In this document: piece by piece, positions 53,779 to 63,929 of the stretch
Numbering within the stretch: the stretch's first letter is position 1
How the letters are laid out: each line of letters opens with the position of its first letter
Origin: Trichodelitschia bisporula
Lineage: Eukaryota; Ascomycota; Dothideomycetes; Phaeotrichales; Phaeotrichaceae
Reading direction: 5' to 3'
NCBI GenBank assembly: GCA_010356995.1
Contig: ML996690.1
Location: 1,210,217-1,274,216, forward strand
Length of the DNA: 64,000 nucleotides
Translations under genes and position numbers: made by a program
Notes under the pieces: generated by a model
What the model was told of the DNA's origin: nothing
The model's database searches: none
What the model saw: the letters and a program-made list of their open reading frames with translations, nothing else

Positions 53779-54359
53779 TCGCATGGTCGCCGAACCGCGA
53801 GCGAGAAATTTGGGCCCAAAAGACAATTTTGGGAGAGATATTGGCTGACATTGAATCTCTTCGATAAGCACCCGCTCGTTTTGTTTAGTGGAGGGAGTAG
53901 GATCTATTGGATGTAAATAATCAATCCGATCCATTGACCCAGGACCCATTGGGCGAACACCCTCGGAATGCCGGGTAGGCAGACATATAATCCCTAGCAT
54001 GGCGGGCAGCACTCGGGCCCTTAGCTCGCAATCTTCTACTTCAATCTTCAATTTACACAGTTGCCGTTGTACGTGTTTATGGTGTGGAAATACTGCATCA
54101 CAAACAGTGATGGAAAGCAAAAGCAAGATTGAGGACACCCGAACTAACTGGGTCCGGGGACTCACCCACCTCAGTACAATCCTCGTGCAGAGGCTCCTTC
54201 TTGAGCGTGGGTGCTCACCGTGCCCTGCCTCCTACCATATGTTTGTAGGCTCCTACTAAGATACAAAGATAACCTTGCTCTATGAGGCAATGTGTGAGAT
54301 ATGCTTGCTGTAACACCCTATGATCCTTCCCCACATCAGTTAAAGCTTTGCTTCGTTTG

Positions 54360-54800
54360 TATCGTAGATGCTTAGTCAGCGTAGTGCACGGCCACCCTCA
54401 GCCTTATTGTGCCGGCTGCGGGATAAAACCTGGATCCCCTCAGCCCTGCATCATCATCCCCATCATCATCATCATCAGCATGGCGACCCCTTTCATCGTT
54501 AAAACTAAGCAGTCGACTACAGGAGCCCCGCTTACCTACCTTTCCTCTATCGAACCACTCCCTCCCCTTCCAACGTCGCGAGTTCCAAGTAGAACACTTT
54601 GTTAGCCTTCCCCCAGCTATCTTTCTCAAAATCTGCTCTTTTCTTCCAGAAGATTCATTCCTAGCCTTCGCCCTTACCTCTCGCGCTATGGATATCTTGG
54701 AAATGTGTTTGGAAACAGACGCTTCCAATGAGAGAGTTTTAGGCTCCACGGAGTTCCTTAGGGAGGCCTTCCAGGTGCTTGGATTTTCGGCCGAATAGAG
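54360..54800 (+). pseudogene. F-box-like relic, unit C
   Basis: The conserved start MATPFIVKTKQSTTGAPLTY (ATG at 54480) is followed by LSSIEPLPPLP, then the frame is lost near 54566; the remainder of the F-box (CTTCCCCCAGCTATCTTTCT and on) is readable only in another frame. The spacing to unit B is about 1.0 kb. Confidence 0.75.
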
Positions 54801-55072
54801 AATGTTCGATAGGGCGATATCTACCCCGCTTGATTTTGACACTTGGTTAGAGCAAGTCTCCGAAGCAAACGAGCAAATGAACGCACGACACAAGGAAGTA
54901 GCAAAGGAGAATACTTGGCATCTTGTATTTAAGTCTTGAGAGTCTATGACTCTCTTCCTCTCCTCGTCGTCTACTTCAGTCTTCAGTTTGCACAGTTACC
55001 GTTGCACGTGTTAGAGCCTTTGATCCCATCAGGCCAGACCACGCGATTAGCTCGAATCGAAGCTCGAACAGC

Positions 55073-56152
55073 TCAAATCTCAGTACTAATCTCATTCAAC
55101 CACGGAATTGAGCTCTGAGCCCCCTTATTCTGAGTCGCTTTCGACGCCGCCTTCTGCGCAAACACCATCGCCCTCGTCATAGTCGCATCAGTCGCATCCA
55201 CACCCGCCGCCGCAACCCGCACCGCATACGCGCCAACAAACGTATCCCCTGCGCCCGTCGTATCAACAACCTTCACTTTTGGCGCGGCCTGTCTTATGCC
55301 CGGCATGCCCATCTTCTGTAGCGCTGCAGACTTGAAAAACGCCCCCTCAGCGCCCAGCGTGACCACCACGTACCGAACTCCGAGCTCGATAAATCGTGCA
55401 GCCAGTGCATCAAGATCAGATGGATCAGCCAGCGCTGGGGCGAACGAGTGAGCGAGCAGTTCGGCCTCACTCTGATTGAGAATCAGGTGCGTGATGTCGC
55501 GGTAGATATCAAGCGGCAGCGCCTGCGCCGGCGCGGGATTAAGGATGACCTACCTCGTCAGCGCGGCGACACTATGCGGGACTACGCACCTGCGCGCCGC
55601 TCGCCCTCGCCCTCCGGATATGATACAGCACCTGCGTCCGTTACCACCGCACCCCCGCCAGCCGGGGAAGGCGCATACCACATCCAACGGCGTCTCAAGC
55701 TGAAAAAGCACCAGATCGCCATAATCTCCACTCATAACCAGCGCATCGCTCGGCGTGAGGGCAAAATTCGCCCCGGGCGTAAACAGGATGCAATTCTCCC
55801 CCGTGCCCTCCTCCACCATGATCACTGCCGTGCCCGTCTGCGCCCCCTCGATCACCTTCACGCCCTGCACGTCCATCCCATCGGCCTCGAGGCTGTTCAG
55901 CATCGCGGGGCCGAATTGGTCGGCTCCGACGGCGCCGATCATCCGCACGGGTGCGCTGGCGGGCGAGTGGTCGGTTTGGGAGCGGAGGCGGGAGGAGCGC
56001 AGGGCGGCGACGGCTTGGTTGGCGCCTTTGCCGCCCCAGCCGACGTCGAAGGAGGTGGCGCGGAGGGTTTCGCCGGGTTTGGGGAGGCGCGGGGTTACGG
56101 TTACCATGTCGGTGTTGAGGGAGCCGATGACGGTTATTACGGGTGGGGTCAT
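55073..56152 (-). CDS. Ribokinase (PfkB family)
   Basis: Three exons: 56152-55679, 55631-55590 (42 nt), 55549-55073, giving 330 residues. It phosphorylates D-ribose to ribose 5-phosphate in the cytosol. N-terminal ITVIGSLNTDMV and GWGGKGANQAVAA are the first PfkB signature region; after the introns VILNPAPA and ILNQSEAELL follow, then the second signature VVDTTGAGDTFVGAYAVRVA with the catalytic Asp in GAGD, and AQKAASKATQNKGAQSSIP at the end. The middle exon (VLYHIRRARASGAQ) is short, and intron 2 is only 40 nt, among the shortest in this window. The start chosen gives the usual ribokinase N-terminus. It is divergent from the YIH1 gene with 151 bp between start codons. Confidence 0.92.
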
Positions 56153-56303
56153 GGTTACGGTACGGTTGTGGATGGCAAATTCTACATGCATGTCGTGACC
56201 TTGAGCGACGTGATGTCGTGCAGGTTGATGGTCAGGTGATGTGAAGCTGTTGGTTGTTGCCGCGCCGGACAAACGTTGCTCAGACCGGACCAACACCACC
56301 ACC

Positions 56304-57116
56304 ATGGCTGTGCCGAATGCGCTGAGTGACGAAATCACGTCCATCAATGCCATCTACGACTCAGAAACGCTGGTCCTCGTGTCAGAAGACCCGTTGATAT
56401 GTACACTCCAGCTACCGCAGCTATCCATCACCCTCCGCCTCCAGTTCCCTTCAGATTACCCAGACGGCCCACCTGTAGTGCTCGGTACACAAACGGTTGG
56501 AGAAAATGTCCCGCAGGGCCTCGGACATGAGGTAGTCGACATAGCACGCCGTGTATTAGGGGAGATGTACGCGCCAGGGGAGGAATGCGTGTTCATGTTG
56601 ATTGAAGAAATCGCGCAGCGGGCGGTGCAATATCAGCCGAACGACAACGAGCACATTAGCCACGAGGAAGCCCCGGACCCACCACCGCAGGATCTCGGCC
56701 CCCCGCCTCCCTGGAACGTGGCCGAGGCCATCATCGAGAAGCGCAGCGTGTTTGTGGGCCGCGCTGTTGCGGTCGAGTCGGTCGACCAGGCGAAGCAGTA
56801 CCTACAACATCTCCTCGCGACCGACAAAAAGGTCGCCAAGGCAACGCACAACATGACCGCGTGGCGTATCCGCGGCCCCAACGGCACCACCTTTCAGGAC
56901 TGCGACGACGACGGCGAAAACGCAGCTGGTGGCCGCATGCTGCACCTAATGCAGTCCATGGACGTGTGGGACGTTATGGTGGTCGTGACGCGGTGGTACG
57001 GCGGCGTCTTGCTGGGACCTGACCGCTTTCGCATCATCAATAATGCTGCGCGCGATGCACTGGTGGCAGGCGGCTTCGCGAAGGAGAAGGAGACCAAGCG
57101 GAAGGGCAAGCGGTAG
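56304..57116 (+). CDS. YIH1/IMPACT homolog (RWD plus UPF0029)
   Basis: A single exon of 270 residues. YIH1/IMPACT binds Gcn1 through its RWD domain and so limits activation of the eIF2alpha kinase Gcn2. RWD domain at residues ~1-110: LSDEITSINAIYDSETLVLV, LRLQFPSDYPDGPP, and the terminal helix region ECVFMLIEEIAQRAVQY. The C-terminal ancient domain (~140-255) starts IIEKRSVFVGRAVAVESVDQ and contains KKVAKATHNMTAWRI, DDDGENAAGGRMLHLM, VVVTRWYGGVLLGPDRFRII and NAARDAL. The Lys-rich end is typical. The start has a good CACCATGG context. It shares a 151-bp divergent promoter with ribokinase. Confidence 0.94.
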   Translation: MAVPNALSDEITSINAIYDSETLVLVSEDPLICTLQLPQLSITLRLQFPSDYPDGPPVVLGTQTVGENVPQGLGHEVVDIARRVLGEMYAPGEECVFMLIEEIAQRAVQYQPNDNEHISHEEAPDPPPQDLGPPPPWNVAEAIIEKRSVFVGRAVAVESVDQAKQYLQHLLATDKKVAKATHNMTAWRIRGPNGTTFQDCDDDGENAAGGRMLHLMQSMDVWDVMVVVTRWYGGVLLGPDRFRIINNAARDALVAGGFAKEKETKRKGKR

Positions 57117-57727
57117 CCGAGTCGGCAGTTCTTACCTCTCTGGAACGCATATTGCGCAATTTGCCGTGGAATGTATGGTGCCTTGCTTGCTGGCACTTCA
57201 ATTCCGGCCAAGGTCGTTGCCGCCTGGGTACCATGAGGGTGCCATCGGCCGACCTCAGGCGCTCGCATCGGCTGGCAGTCTCGTTGGCTCATAGGACACC
57301 AGTTGCTGAGTGCTACCGAAAATTTCCCACGAGATCAGACGTCAGCAATATCGGGCAAGCTTATTTGGGCCAAGAGAGCGAAGCGCCAGTCGAGAGTGGT
57401 ACTCGCCACCCTATGAACTGACGGGCAATCTGGGTCTGGCCTGCGGATCGCAGGGAAATTGAACCTCTTCCCAAGGATATTCCTCGCTCTCTACAGTGTC
57501 CCCACAACCCACTGGTCCAGTACCCGTCAACCAATTTGTTTTGGGTGGCGCCATAACCTCCTTGCGGCAAGCCCTATGTTTTACACATGGCCTCGTTTCA
57601 TACATGTTGAGGCGCAGTGACGCAGCCCCAACACTCAGCCACAGAAGCGAAAGTGGCAGCCAAGAATATATGCTCATTCCGCCCAGTGTCAACACGTAAC
57701 ACCGAACATCCACCCTCGCCGCCCATC
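57117..57727. other. Spacer, 611 bp
   Basis: 3' flank of YIH1 and promoter of the small membrane protein gene. No gene was recognised. Confidence 0.5.
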
Positions 57728-58173
57728 ATGAACACCTTCCCGGCCTTCCACCTCGAGCCAAGAGCCGCCAAGTAGGTACACGGAACCCGTTACCAGCTTT
57801 GATACTAACACTTATTGTAGACAGACATGCTCCTACGACAAGCACCATAACCTTGTCTGCAAGAAGGAGTCGTTCTTCCACCGCGTGGGCCGCTACATCC
57901 TGATCGGTGTGCTCCTCTTCCTGCTCCTGACCTTTTTGTGCTGCTGCCTCTGGTAACGTCCCCATGTTCCGGTGACTTCGCCTACCCTCGTCTCCTAACG
58001 TCGTCAGCTGCTTGAAGATGCGCAAGAAGAAGGCCAAGAACATAACCGACCCTAACGCACCCGCTCAGCACCAAAAATCAGGTCTCCTCAGCTTCCTGCC
58101 ATTCAAGAAGAAGCAGCCGCCGCAAGGCTACGACATGGGCAATCCGCAAGCGCATCCGTACGGGGGTGCCTAA
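57728..58173 (+). CDS. Small single-pass membrane protein with Cys cluster
   Basis: Three exons: 57728-57771, 57821-57952, 58008-58173, giving 113 residues. A short N-terminal part (MNTFPAFHLEPRAAKQTCSY), one hydrophobic helix (YILIGVLLFLLLTFLCCC), then a cysteine cluster (CCCLCCL, restored across intron 2) next to a basic stretch KMRKKKAKNITD, and a Pro/Gly/Gln tail. Both introns keep frame and have good branch sites (ACTAAC, CCTAAC). A membrane-edge Cys cluster with adjacent basic residues looks like a palmitoylation site. No family is recognised, though the spliced structure makes a real gene likely. Confidence 0.75.
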
Positions 58174-59880
58174 GGCCGGAAGTATTTTTAACCGCGGAGC
58201 TTAGTCCGACATTGCCAAGAGGGGGGTGCGCAAGCGCAGGCACTGCAGACGCAAGCGCTTTCAATTGCGAACGACGGGGTCTGGGCAGGGCAGTGGTGCC
58301 TGGCGGACCTGTAACTAGTATTCAATGACAGGAGATGTTAATGCGTTGAGATATTTTGCCGTCCGACCGTTGCCACCATGTCCAGAATCTTAACCCGTAA
58401 GCTTTTTTCCGTGTTGCTGACTCCGCCTGCAGCTCGGTTGTGGCCCGGCGTGCGGAGGCGCGGCAGTGTGGGGAAGCCTGGCGGGTGCCGGAAGCTTAAC
58501 GGCGATATGCCCGTCGATCACGGATACTGCGCCAAGTGCGGGGGAGACAGCAAAAATCAACCTCAGTCGTTGCGGCAGGAGCATAAACAGCGGAAAAACA
58601 AGCGCCGACGACGGAAAATGGATCACGACATATGACATTCTAGATGCCCCTGATCTGGCGCATCTGGCTAGAACAAACCGCGCACGCCCCGAACGCTTCG
58701 CTCCGATTTCTGGAATCCGGTATTCCGCTACCAAATAGCGCCATCTAGACGCTCGCTCTCGGGCGGCCAAAAATATCTACTGGTCCGAGTTTGGAGCAAC
58801 TTGCGCTCGCCCCGGTGTGAAGCTCGCAAAACCCTCAAAAGCCCTTTGACAAAGACGTGTTGCCGAACAGTGCCTTGGTGGGGCTGGTTTCGTGGACGTA
58901 ACAGAAACTTGTACGTGCGAATAGTTGCCCGAGCACGCACGGCGCGAGATGACTTCATATATGAAGGTAGATTGCGAGCTGACGAGGACAACCCCCCTGC
59001 CGTGATGCCACCGAGGCGTCCGTGTCTCAGATCCATTACCCGGGCCTGGGGGTCGAGCCCCTACCCTCCCCGCACGCCAATAAAAGCTTGGTGGTATGGT
59101 TATTTTGCGCTGATGAGCTTCTATGGGGTCTATGAGATTCTATTGAACACGATGGGTTCATTCTCCGCGATGCTGGACGTCGCGCAGGCATCAGAAGTCG
59201 CCAATCTGGCAAAACTAGATGAGCCGTCAGCACCGGAAAATACGCTCCTAACGCCATGTCGCTCTTCCGGTGAGGAGAGAAGGCGATGTTCGCCCTCCAA
59301 GATAACATACACAAGCACTCTAAGCTTTCGCCAAGTGCATCGAAACGAGCGCATCGCGACCTTTCATTCCCACCCCCGGCTTCTTCCCCCCCCCCCACGA
59401 CATACCACGAAGACCATCCGTCTGGCCCCGCGGCGTAATTTCGGTCCGTCTGTCACGTCGGCGAGCCCCTCCTATTGCCTGTCATGACGCCATGCAGCGC
59501 CTGTCCGTCGGCCCGCCAAGTACGGGCAATATGCGCAGACAACCGGAGCACGGGTTCGAGGTCGCAGGCTCTCTGGCCGCGGCGCGCCGCCGCGGCTGCG
59601 GAGGGCGTAGATTGCGCGCGGCCACGAGGTGCTATCTTCGTCCTTCGCGGAGAAACGCAATTTAGGCCTGGCAGAGGCCAAGATGCGTAGATGGCGATGG
59701 GCGTACCACGGTGTTGAGGTATGGGAGTTCGGGAAAAGCGAATTCCCCACCAACGAGGCGTCGCCTCCGCGAGGCTGGAAGTTGTATAAGAAGAGCAGCG
59801 GGATCGTCTGTTTCGAAATCCAGTTCTACAACCAGCATCCACTCATTCGATCAGCTGCACCAGCAACCCACACACTCACT
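58174..59880. other. Spacer, 1.7 kb
   Basis: No supportable gene. Short open frames exist on both strands without motifs. The last ~60 bases are the leader of the next gene, with a TATAAGAAG-like motif at about 59785. Confidence 0.55.
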
Positions 59881-60665
59881 ATGCATTTCACCAAGGCCAT
59901 CGCCCTGGCCATCCTGGGCTACAGGTTCGCACCCTCCCGCCCCCCCCACCTCTTCACCCAGCTAACCTCCCCCCCAGCGCCCTCGCCTTCGCCGCCCCCG
60001 TCGAAGCCACCACCGAGATCGCCCCGGCCGTAGCCGAAGTCGCCGCCCCGCAGGTCGTAGCGGTCCAAGCCGACGACCGCGACCGCTACGAGCGCGAGCG
60101 CCGCGAACGCGAGGAGCGCGAGAGGCGCGAGCGTGAGGAGCGTGAGCGCCGCGAGCACGGCCGCGGCGGCGACGACCGTGACCGTTATGAGCGCGAGCGC
60201 CGCGAGCGCGAGGAACGTGAACGCCGCGAGCGCGAGCGTGAGCGGGAGCGGGAGAGGGAGCGCGAGCGCGAGCGCCGTGAACGTGAGGAGCGTGAGCGTC
60301 GTGAGCGCGAGCATCGTGGTGGGCCGAGGGATCGGGATGGGCGGGACCGCGACCACCCCCGGGATCGGAATGGGTGGAAGCGCGATGTTGCCACTACTGA
60401 GGTTGCTGCGGATCGGCCTGGTGAGCACCGCGGGGATGATCGGCGCGAGAGGGAGGAGCGTGAGCGGCGCGAACGTGAGGAGCGTGAGCATCGCGAGCGG
60501 GAGCGCGAGCGGGAGCGGGAGAGGGAGCGCGAGCGTGAGCGCCGCGAGAGGGAGGAGCGTGAGCGCCGCGAGCGTGAGCATCGTGGCGATCGTGACCACC
60601 GTGGGGACCGTGATCACCGTGGGGACCGTGGCCGCGAGCACAACCGCGGGGGCAATGGCTGGTAA
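59881..60665 (+). CDS. Secreted Arg/Glu repeat protein
   Basis: Two exons: 59881-59924 and 59978-60665, giving 243 residues. The signal peptide MHFTKAIALAILGYSALAFA is completed by splicing and ends before APVEATTEIAP. From about residue 47 to the end the chain is almost wholly charged: RERREREERERRERE-type runs, broken by two more neutral patches (GPRDRDGRDRDHPRDRNG-like near 60.31-60.40 kb), then a GDRDHRGDRG-type end and NRGGNGW. Such a chain would form a long, single charged alpha-helix or be disordered. No catalytic domain. A secreted protein of this composition is unusual; the family is not recognised. Its donor site GTTCGC is weak, but the branch site (GCTAACC) and acceptor are good, and only this splice gives a signal peptide joined to the repeat frame. 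Confidence 0.72.
60046..60650 (+). repeat. GAGCGC-type hexamer and longer-period repeats
   Basis: Codons GAG/GAA and CGC/CGT alternate over most of this stretch, in larger blocks such as GAGCGTGAGCGCCGCGAGCG that recur many times. It is the coding repeat of the secreted protein. Confidence 0.85.
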
Positions 60666-60906
60666 ATGCTCGGTTTTGAGGGGGGTGTGAAGGTGGGATG
60701 GCAAGGTGGTGGTTATCTTCCAAAACGGGCATGCCCGGTCTCTGTCGTTTCCGATTTTGAATTTTTGTTTTGCTAGGTAGCTGATCAATAAGCCTCAGAA
60801 TTGCGAAACTGCGGGTCCGAGTGCTTCGCGCGATATTAGGGAATGCGTTTTTAGGTCTGCTTTCTGCCTCAGCCTCCTTGTCTGTCTACCCGGCATTACG
60901 CCGAAT

Positions 60907-61620
60907 CTAGGTTACTGGCGTACCCAGCCAGAGATCCCACTCATCAGGATCAGTATACCCAAGAACTGATATTGCCCACATCAACCTTTCGAACATTTCC
61001 CATTCGTCCTTAGTATGAGGCGAGTCGTTCGCTTCCTTGATGTCTGGCGGGCGGCCTGGCCACGCGTTGTCGCGCATGAACGCGTATGCCCTAAACCATC
61101 TTTGGAGGGTATACATGGCGTAACAGGTAAGGGCGAAAGCCGGAACTGAATCCTCTCGAAGAAGAGAAAATATGTTGAAAAGGATAACTGTGGGAAGACT
61201 AGTGAAGCGTTCCTCGGCCTGGAACTCGCGACGTTGGACGGGAGGGAGTGGTTCGGTACGAGTAGAGGAGAAGTAGGTAAGCGGATCTCCCGTGGTCGAC
61301 TTCTTGGTTTTGATGGTAAAAGAAGCCCCATAATAGCTAGGGTTTTGAGGAGAGGTCGCCATATCGATAATGATGATGATTGTAGGGAGTATGAGGATGA
61401 TGGCGGAGGTAAGGATGATACGGCGTTGAGGGGATCCAGCTTTTATCCTGGAGTCGGCACGATAAGGCTGAAAGGGGGTAGTGCATCCTGCTGACTTAGC
61501 ATCCACGGCGTAAAGACGTAGAGCATTTTGCATACTATCCATCGAAGAGAAGATAGGTTCAGGTAAGTTTTGTGCTTCGAACATGAGTAGGCCTTCTGCG
61601 TCAGCGAATATGTCAATCAT
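60907..61620 (-). CDS. F-box-like protein, intact member of the local family
   Basis: A single open frame of 237 residues, or 151 if translation starts at the ATG at 61362 (MATSPQNPSYYGASF), which is the start conserved in two of the three relics at 52-55 kb. The core reads REFQAEERFTSLPTVILFNI, FSLLREDSVPAFALTCYAMY and LQRWFRAYAFMRDNAWPGRP, matching the L-P-x-x-[IV]-L-x-x-[IV]-x-x-[FL]-L pattern of an F-box. The C-terminus is acidic and Trp rich (WAISVLGYTDPDEWDLWLGT), a type seen in many ascomycete F-box-like proteins. F-box proteins link substrates to SCF ubiquitin ligases. The part before Met 61362 contains a hydrophobic run that is probably untranslated leader, since the same DNA in other copies is not kept open. 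Confidence 0.65.
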   Translation of the reverse strand: MIDIFADAEGLLMFEAQNLPEPIFSSMDSMQNALRLYAVDAKSAGCTTPFQPYRADSRIKAGSPQRRIILTSAIILILPTIIIIIDMATSPQNPSYYGASFTIKTKKSTTGDPLTYFSSTRTEPLPPVQRREFQAEERFTSLPTVILFNIFSLLREDSVPAFALTCYAMYTLQRWFRAYAFMRDNAWPGRPPDIKEANDSPHTKDEWEMFERLMWAISVLGYTDPDEWDLWLGTPVT

Positions 61621-62006
61621 TGATATAGGTACGCAGGGGAAGAAAGAGCGTCACAGCCGAGCCCGCTTCCAGATTGTAGACTGAAAGCTCCCGCGTTGAC
61701 AATATGACTATGCCGAGCGACAGATAGATGCGTAAACTCGGTCTGGGGAAGCATCCAGATGCTAGAGCAACACCTAACAAGGTGGTAAAACTTCATTGTG
61801 TGTTTGCGAGCTGATATTCTCTCCCTAACTCAACGCGTGTAACGCCTTTTTCTCCCCCCGCGTCCCCAGCTAGCGTACTCCGACTATCACCACGTGCCGA
61901 TAAGACTTTCGTACCTGCGCCTCGAACCAGAACTTCAAGCTGTGATGCCCAAACACATCGCAACACCCCTCCATCAACAGCAAATCCCGCCTCCACGAAC
62001 CCCACA
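61621..62006. promoter_or_regulatory. Divergent spacer, 386 bp
   Basis: It lies between the F-box-like gene and pICln, which point away from each other. No particular motif was seen. Confidence 0.4.
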
Positions 62007-62822
62007 ATGTCCCTCGAGCCCCTCACCTCAGCCCCCACCGCCTCGCAATTCACCCCGCTCTCCGAGCACCAATCTCACACCCCCACCACCTTCTTCGGCG
62101 GCCCCGCCGTCCTGCACTACCACAGCCCCGCCTCCTCCCTCATCATCTCAAAAGCAGATTACGACCGCTACGCCCTGGTCCGCAACCTATGTGCCACGCC
62201 CCCCGCTGAAGACGCCGCAGACGTTCAAATAACCGGCGTGGATGTGTGGATAACCTCCGCGTATGCCCCTCGACCCCCCTTCCCCCACTTCTCGTACACC
62301 GCCTAACAAACCTCCAGCAACGTCCTCCTCTTCTCCCCCACCGCCTCCACAGGCCTCTCAATCTCCTACCCCATCATCGCCCTGCACGCACTGGGCACAT
62401 ACCCACCCACCTCCGCGCCGATGGTCTACCTCCAGCTCGACCTGTACGACGTAGAGCAGAGCAACTCAGACGACGACATCGAGACGCTGCACCTGAACAT
62501 CATCCCAGCCTCGGCCGGAGAGGGAGCGGCCGCAGACACCGCCACCCCCCCGGCGAAACAGCTCTTCGAAGCGCTGTGCGCCTGCGCAGACCTGAATCCC
62601 GACACTGAGGAGGACGGGGAAACGCCGGATGAAACGGCGCCGGGGGCAACGGGGTGGATTACTTCAGAGAACATGGCGGACTTCATGGATGCAGACGGGA
62701 ACTTTATCGGCGCGACGGAGCTAGGCCCAGGGGCAGGGACCGTACGCGGTCGGGAGGACGACGAAGTCGAAGACAACGACGGGACAAACGGGGAGGACAG
62801 CAAGTGGCAGCGTACAGAATAG
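62007..62822 (+). CDS. pICln / methylosome subunit homolog
   Basis: Two exons: 62007-62260 and 62318-62822, giving 252 residues. pICln is a PH-like chaperone that holds Sm proteins during snRNP assembly, with the PRMT5 methylosome in animals. The PH-like fold is readable: QSHTPTTFFGGPAVLHYHSP, then ITGVDVWITS joined across the intron to ANVLLFSPTASTGLSISYPI, followed by IALHALGTYP and VYLQLDLYD. DDDIETLHLNIIPAS and LFEALCACADLNPDTEEDG match the conserved closing helix, and the tail is acidic. It is fitting, but probably chance, that the window also holds a U2 snRNA gene. Confidence 0.87.
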
Positions 62823-62875
62823 TCTCCGCCTCCTCAATTCCATAGCTCACAAAAAAAGCAATCCCACACACCCAC

Positions 62876-63337
62876 TTAACTCAACCGATCCCCCTTCCGA
62901 CTCCTCCACACCTCACTAGCCTCATACTTGCTCTTCTCCCTCTCCTGCTCCGCCTGCGTCTCCGGTGCATGTCTCGTCGGCGCCGGGTCGGAGCTCGCCT
63001 CCCTACTCGGCTCGCCCGTGAAATCGCTCACCGCGTGCCCGTTCTGTGAGCGCCGGGCCCCTAGCGCCGCCAATGGACCCTCTGCGCTCTCTTTCACCGA
63101 CCCCGGATGCCGCGCGCCGTACTCAGCGTCCCGCAGGGCTTGTTGCCGGGCGGCGAGTTCGCGGTCCCGTGCGGATTTCGCAGCGCGCTCGGCGTTGATG
63201 CTGCGTTTGGCGAAGACGTAGGCGCCGCCGCCCGCGGCGATGAGCACCAGCCAGCCGTAGCCTACGGAGCGGACCTAGAGGTGCTGGTTAGCATTGCAAC
63301 GCGAGGAGAAGGGCCGGAGGAAGCGGACTGTATTCAT
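62876..63337 (-). CDS. Small membrane protein, DUF4748-like
   Basis: Two exons: 63337-63329 (only MNT) and 63274-62876, giving 135 residues. The join gives MNTVRSVGYGWLVLIAAGGG, then AYVFAKRSINAERAAKSARD, which resembles conserved fungal proteins that start MNT-x-RSVGYGW and have FAKxSINADRA. One hydrophobic segment (residues ~9-23), then a basic helix and a polar tail. The intron (63275-63328) has a good GCTAAC branch site and CTCTAG acceptor but a poor GTCCGC donor, so the first exon is less sure; without it the frame starts at Met 63247. It is convergent with pICln, 53 bases from its stop. Function unknown; a mitochondrial inner-membrane place is a guess. Confidence 0.68.
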
Positions 63338-63929
63338 TGTTCTATCTGGCGGTGAGAATTAATTGTTTGAGTTGTTTAGGGAGAAATTGCGGGGATTGTT
63401 TGGAGAGGGATTGGTGGTAATGCTTGGTGGAGGATGCTGTGTGCCCTACGAGGTTGGAAACTTTTGGTGAAGTGGTGCCACCTCCGCCCGCCGCCACGCT
63501 TGGCTGCGGGAGTGGCGCGGCGTAGGGCTGGGAAGCGTGGGGTGTGGCGCGAGCTGGGGCTGCTATGGCGGGTGGGTGGGCGAGGAGGGGTCGGCGGCGT
63601 GCTATGAGCTTCCATTGAGCTATGAGGGGCTATCCAGTTTACATCATTGCTTGTGCTTCGCTGTCTGGGACTGTGAGACCAATGTCTGCTCTTCATTTCA
63701 TCGGGCATTATCGCGAGTGATACTGTACGGGAGACCCATCGCGCGGTTCCTAAGTTCGCCCTTGTCTTTCAGTACGCGGTGCGCTCCGGCATGGGCAAAG
63801 GAACACCAATTCCCCTCGTTCAACCACTCGGGTATGCTCGCATATATCATGCGTCCTCGTGGTTTTCACATCATCACTTATTATTTTTTGAGTTATAAGT
63901 TTGCAATTAGTTTCATCTCGCATCAATTC
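63338..63929. other. Spacer, 592 bp
   Basis: Promoter of the small membrane protein gene and upstream flank of the tRNA. Nothing else was recognised. Confidence 0.5.

Larger units (their letters stand above)
52151..55072. other. Region of F-box-like duplicate units
   Basis: Three units of about 1.0-1.1 kb in the same orientation, each with a leader (GCACTC..CCCTTAG.TCGCAAT, CACAGTTGC.GTTG), and a partial fourth leader at 54890-55030 that stops before the ribokinase 3' end. The coding relics are listed separately. Between them no other gene was seen. Confidence 0.7.

Noticed and set aside
52151-55072. F-box units considered as a transposable element
   Set aside because: No transposase, reverse transcriptase, terminal inverted or direct repeats could be seen; plain gene duplication explains the pattern so far.
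58378-59487. Open frames of 85-228 codons in the spacer before the Arg/Glu repeat gene
   Set aside because: No recognisable domain, no convincing signal peptide or intron pattern; composition like random GC-rich sequence.
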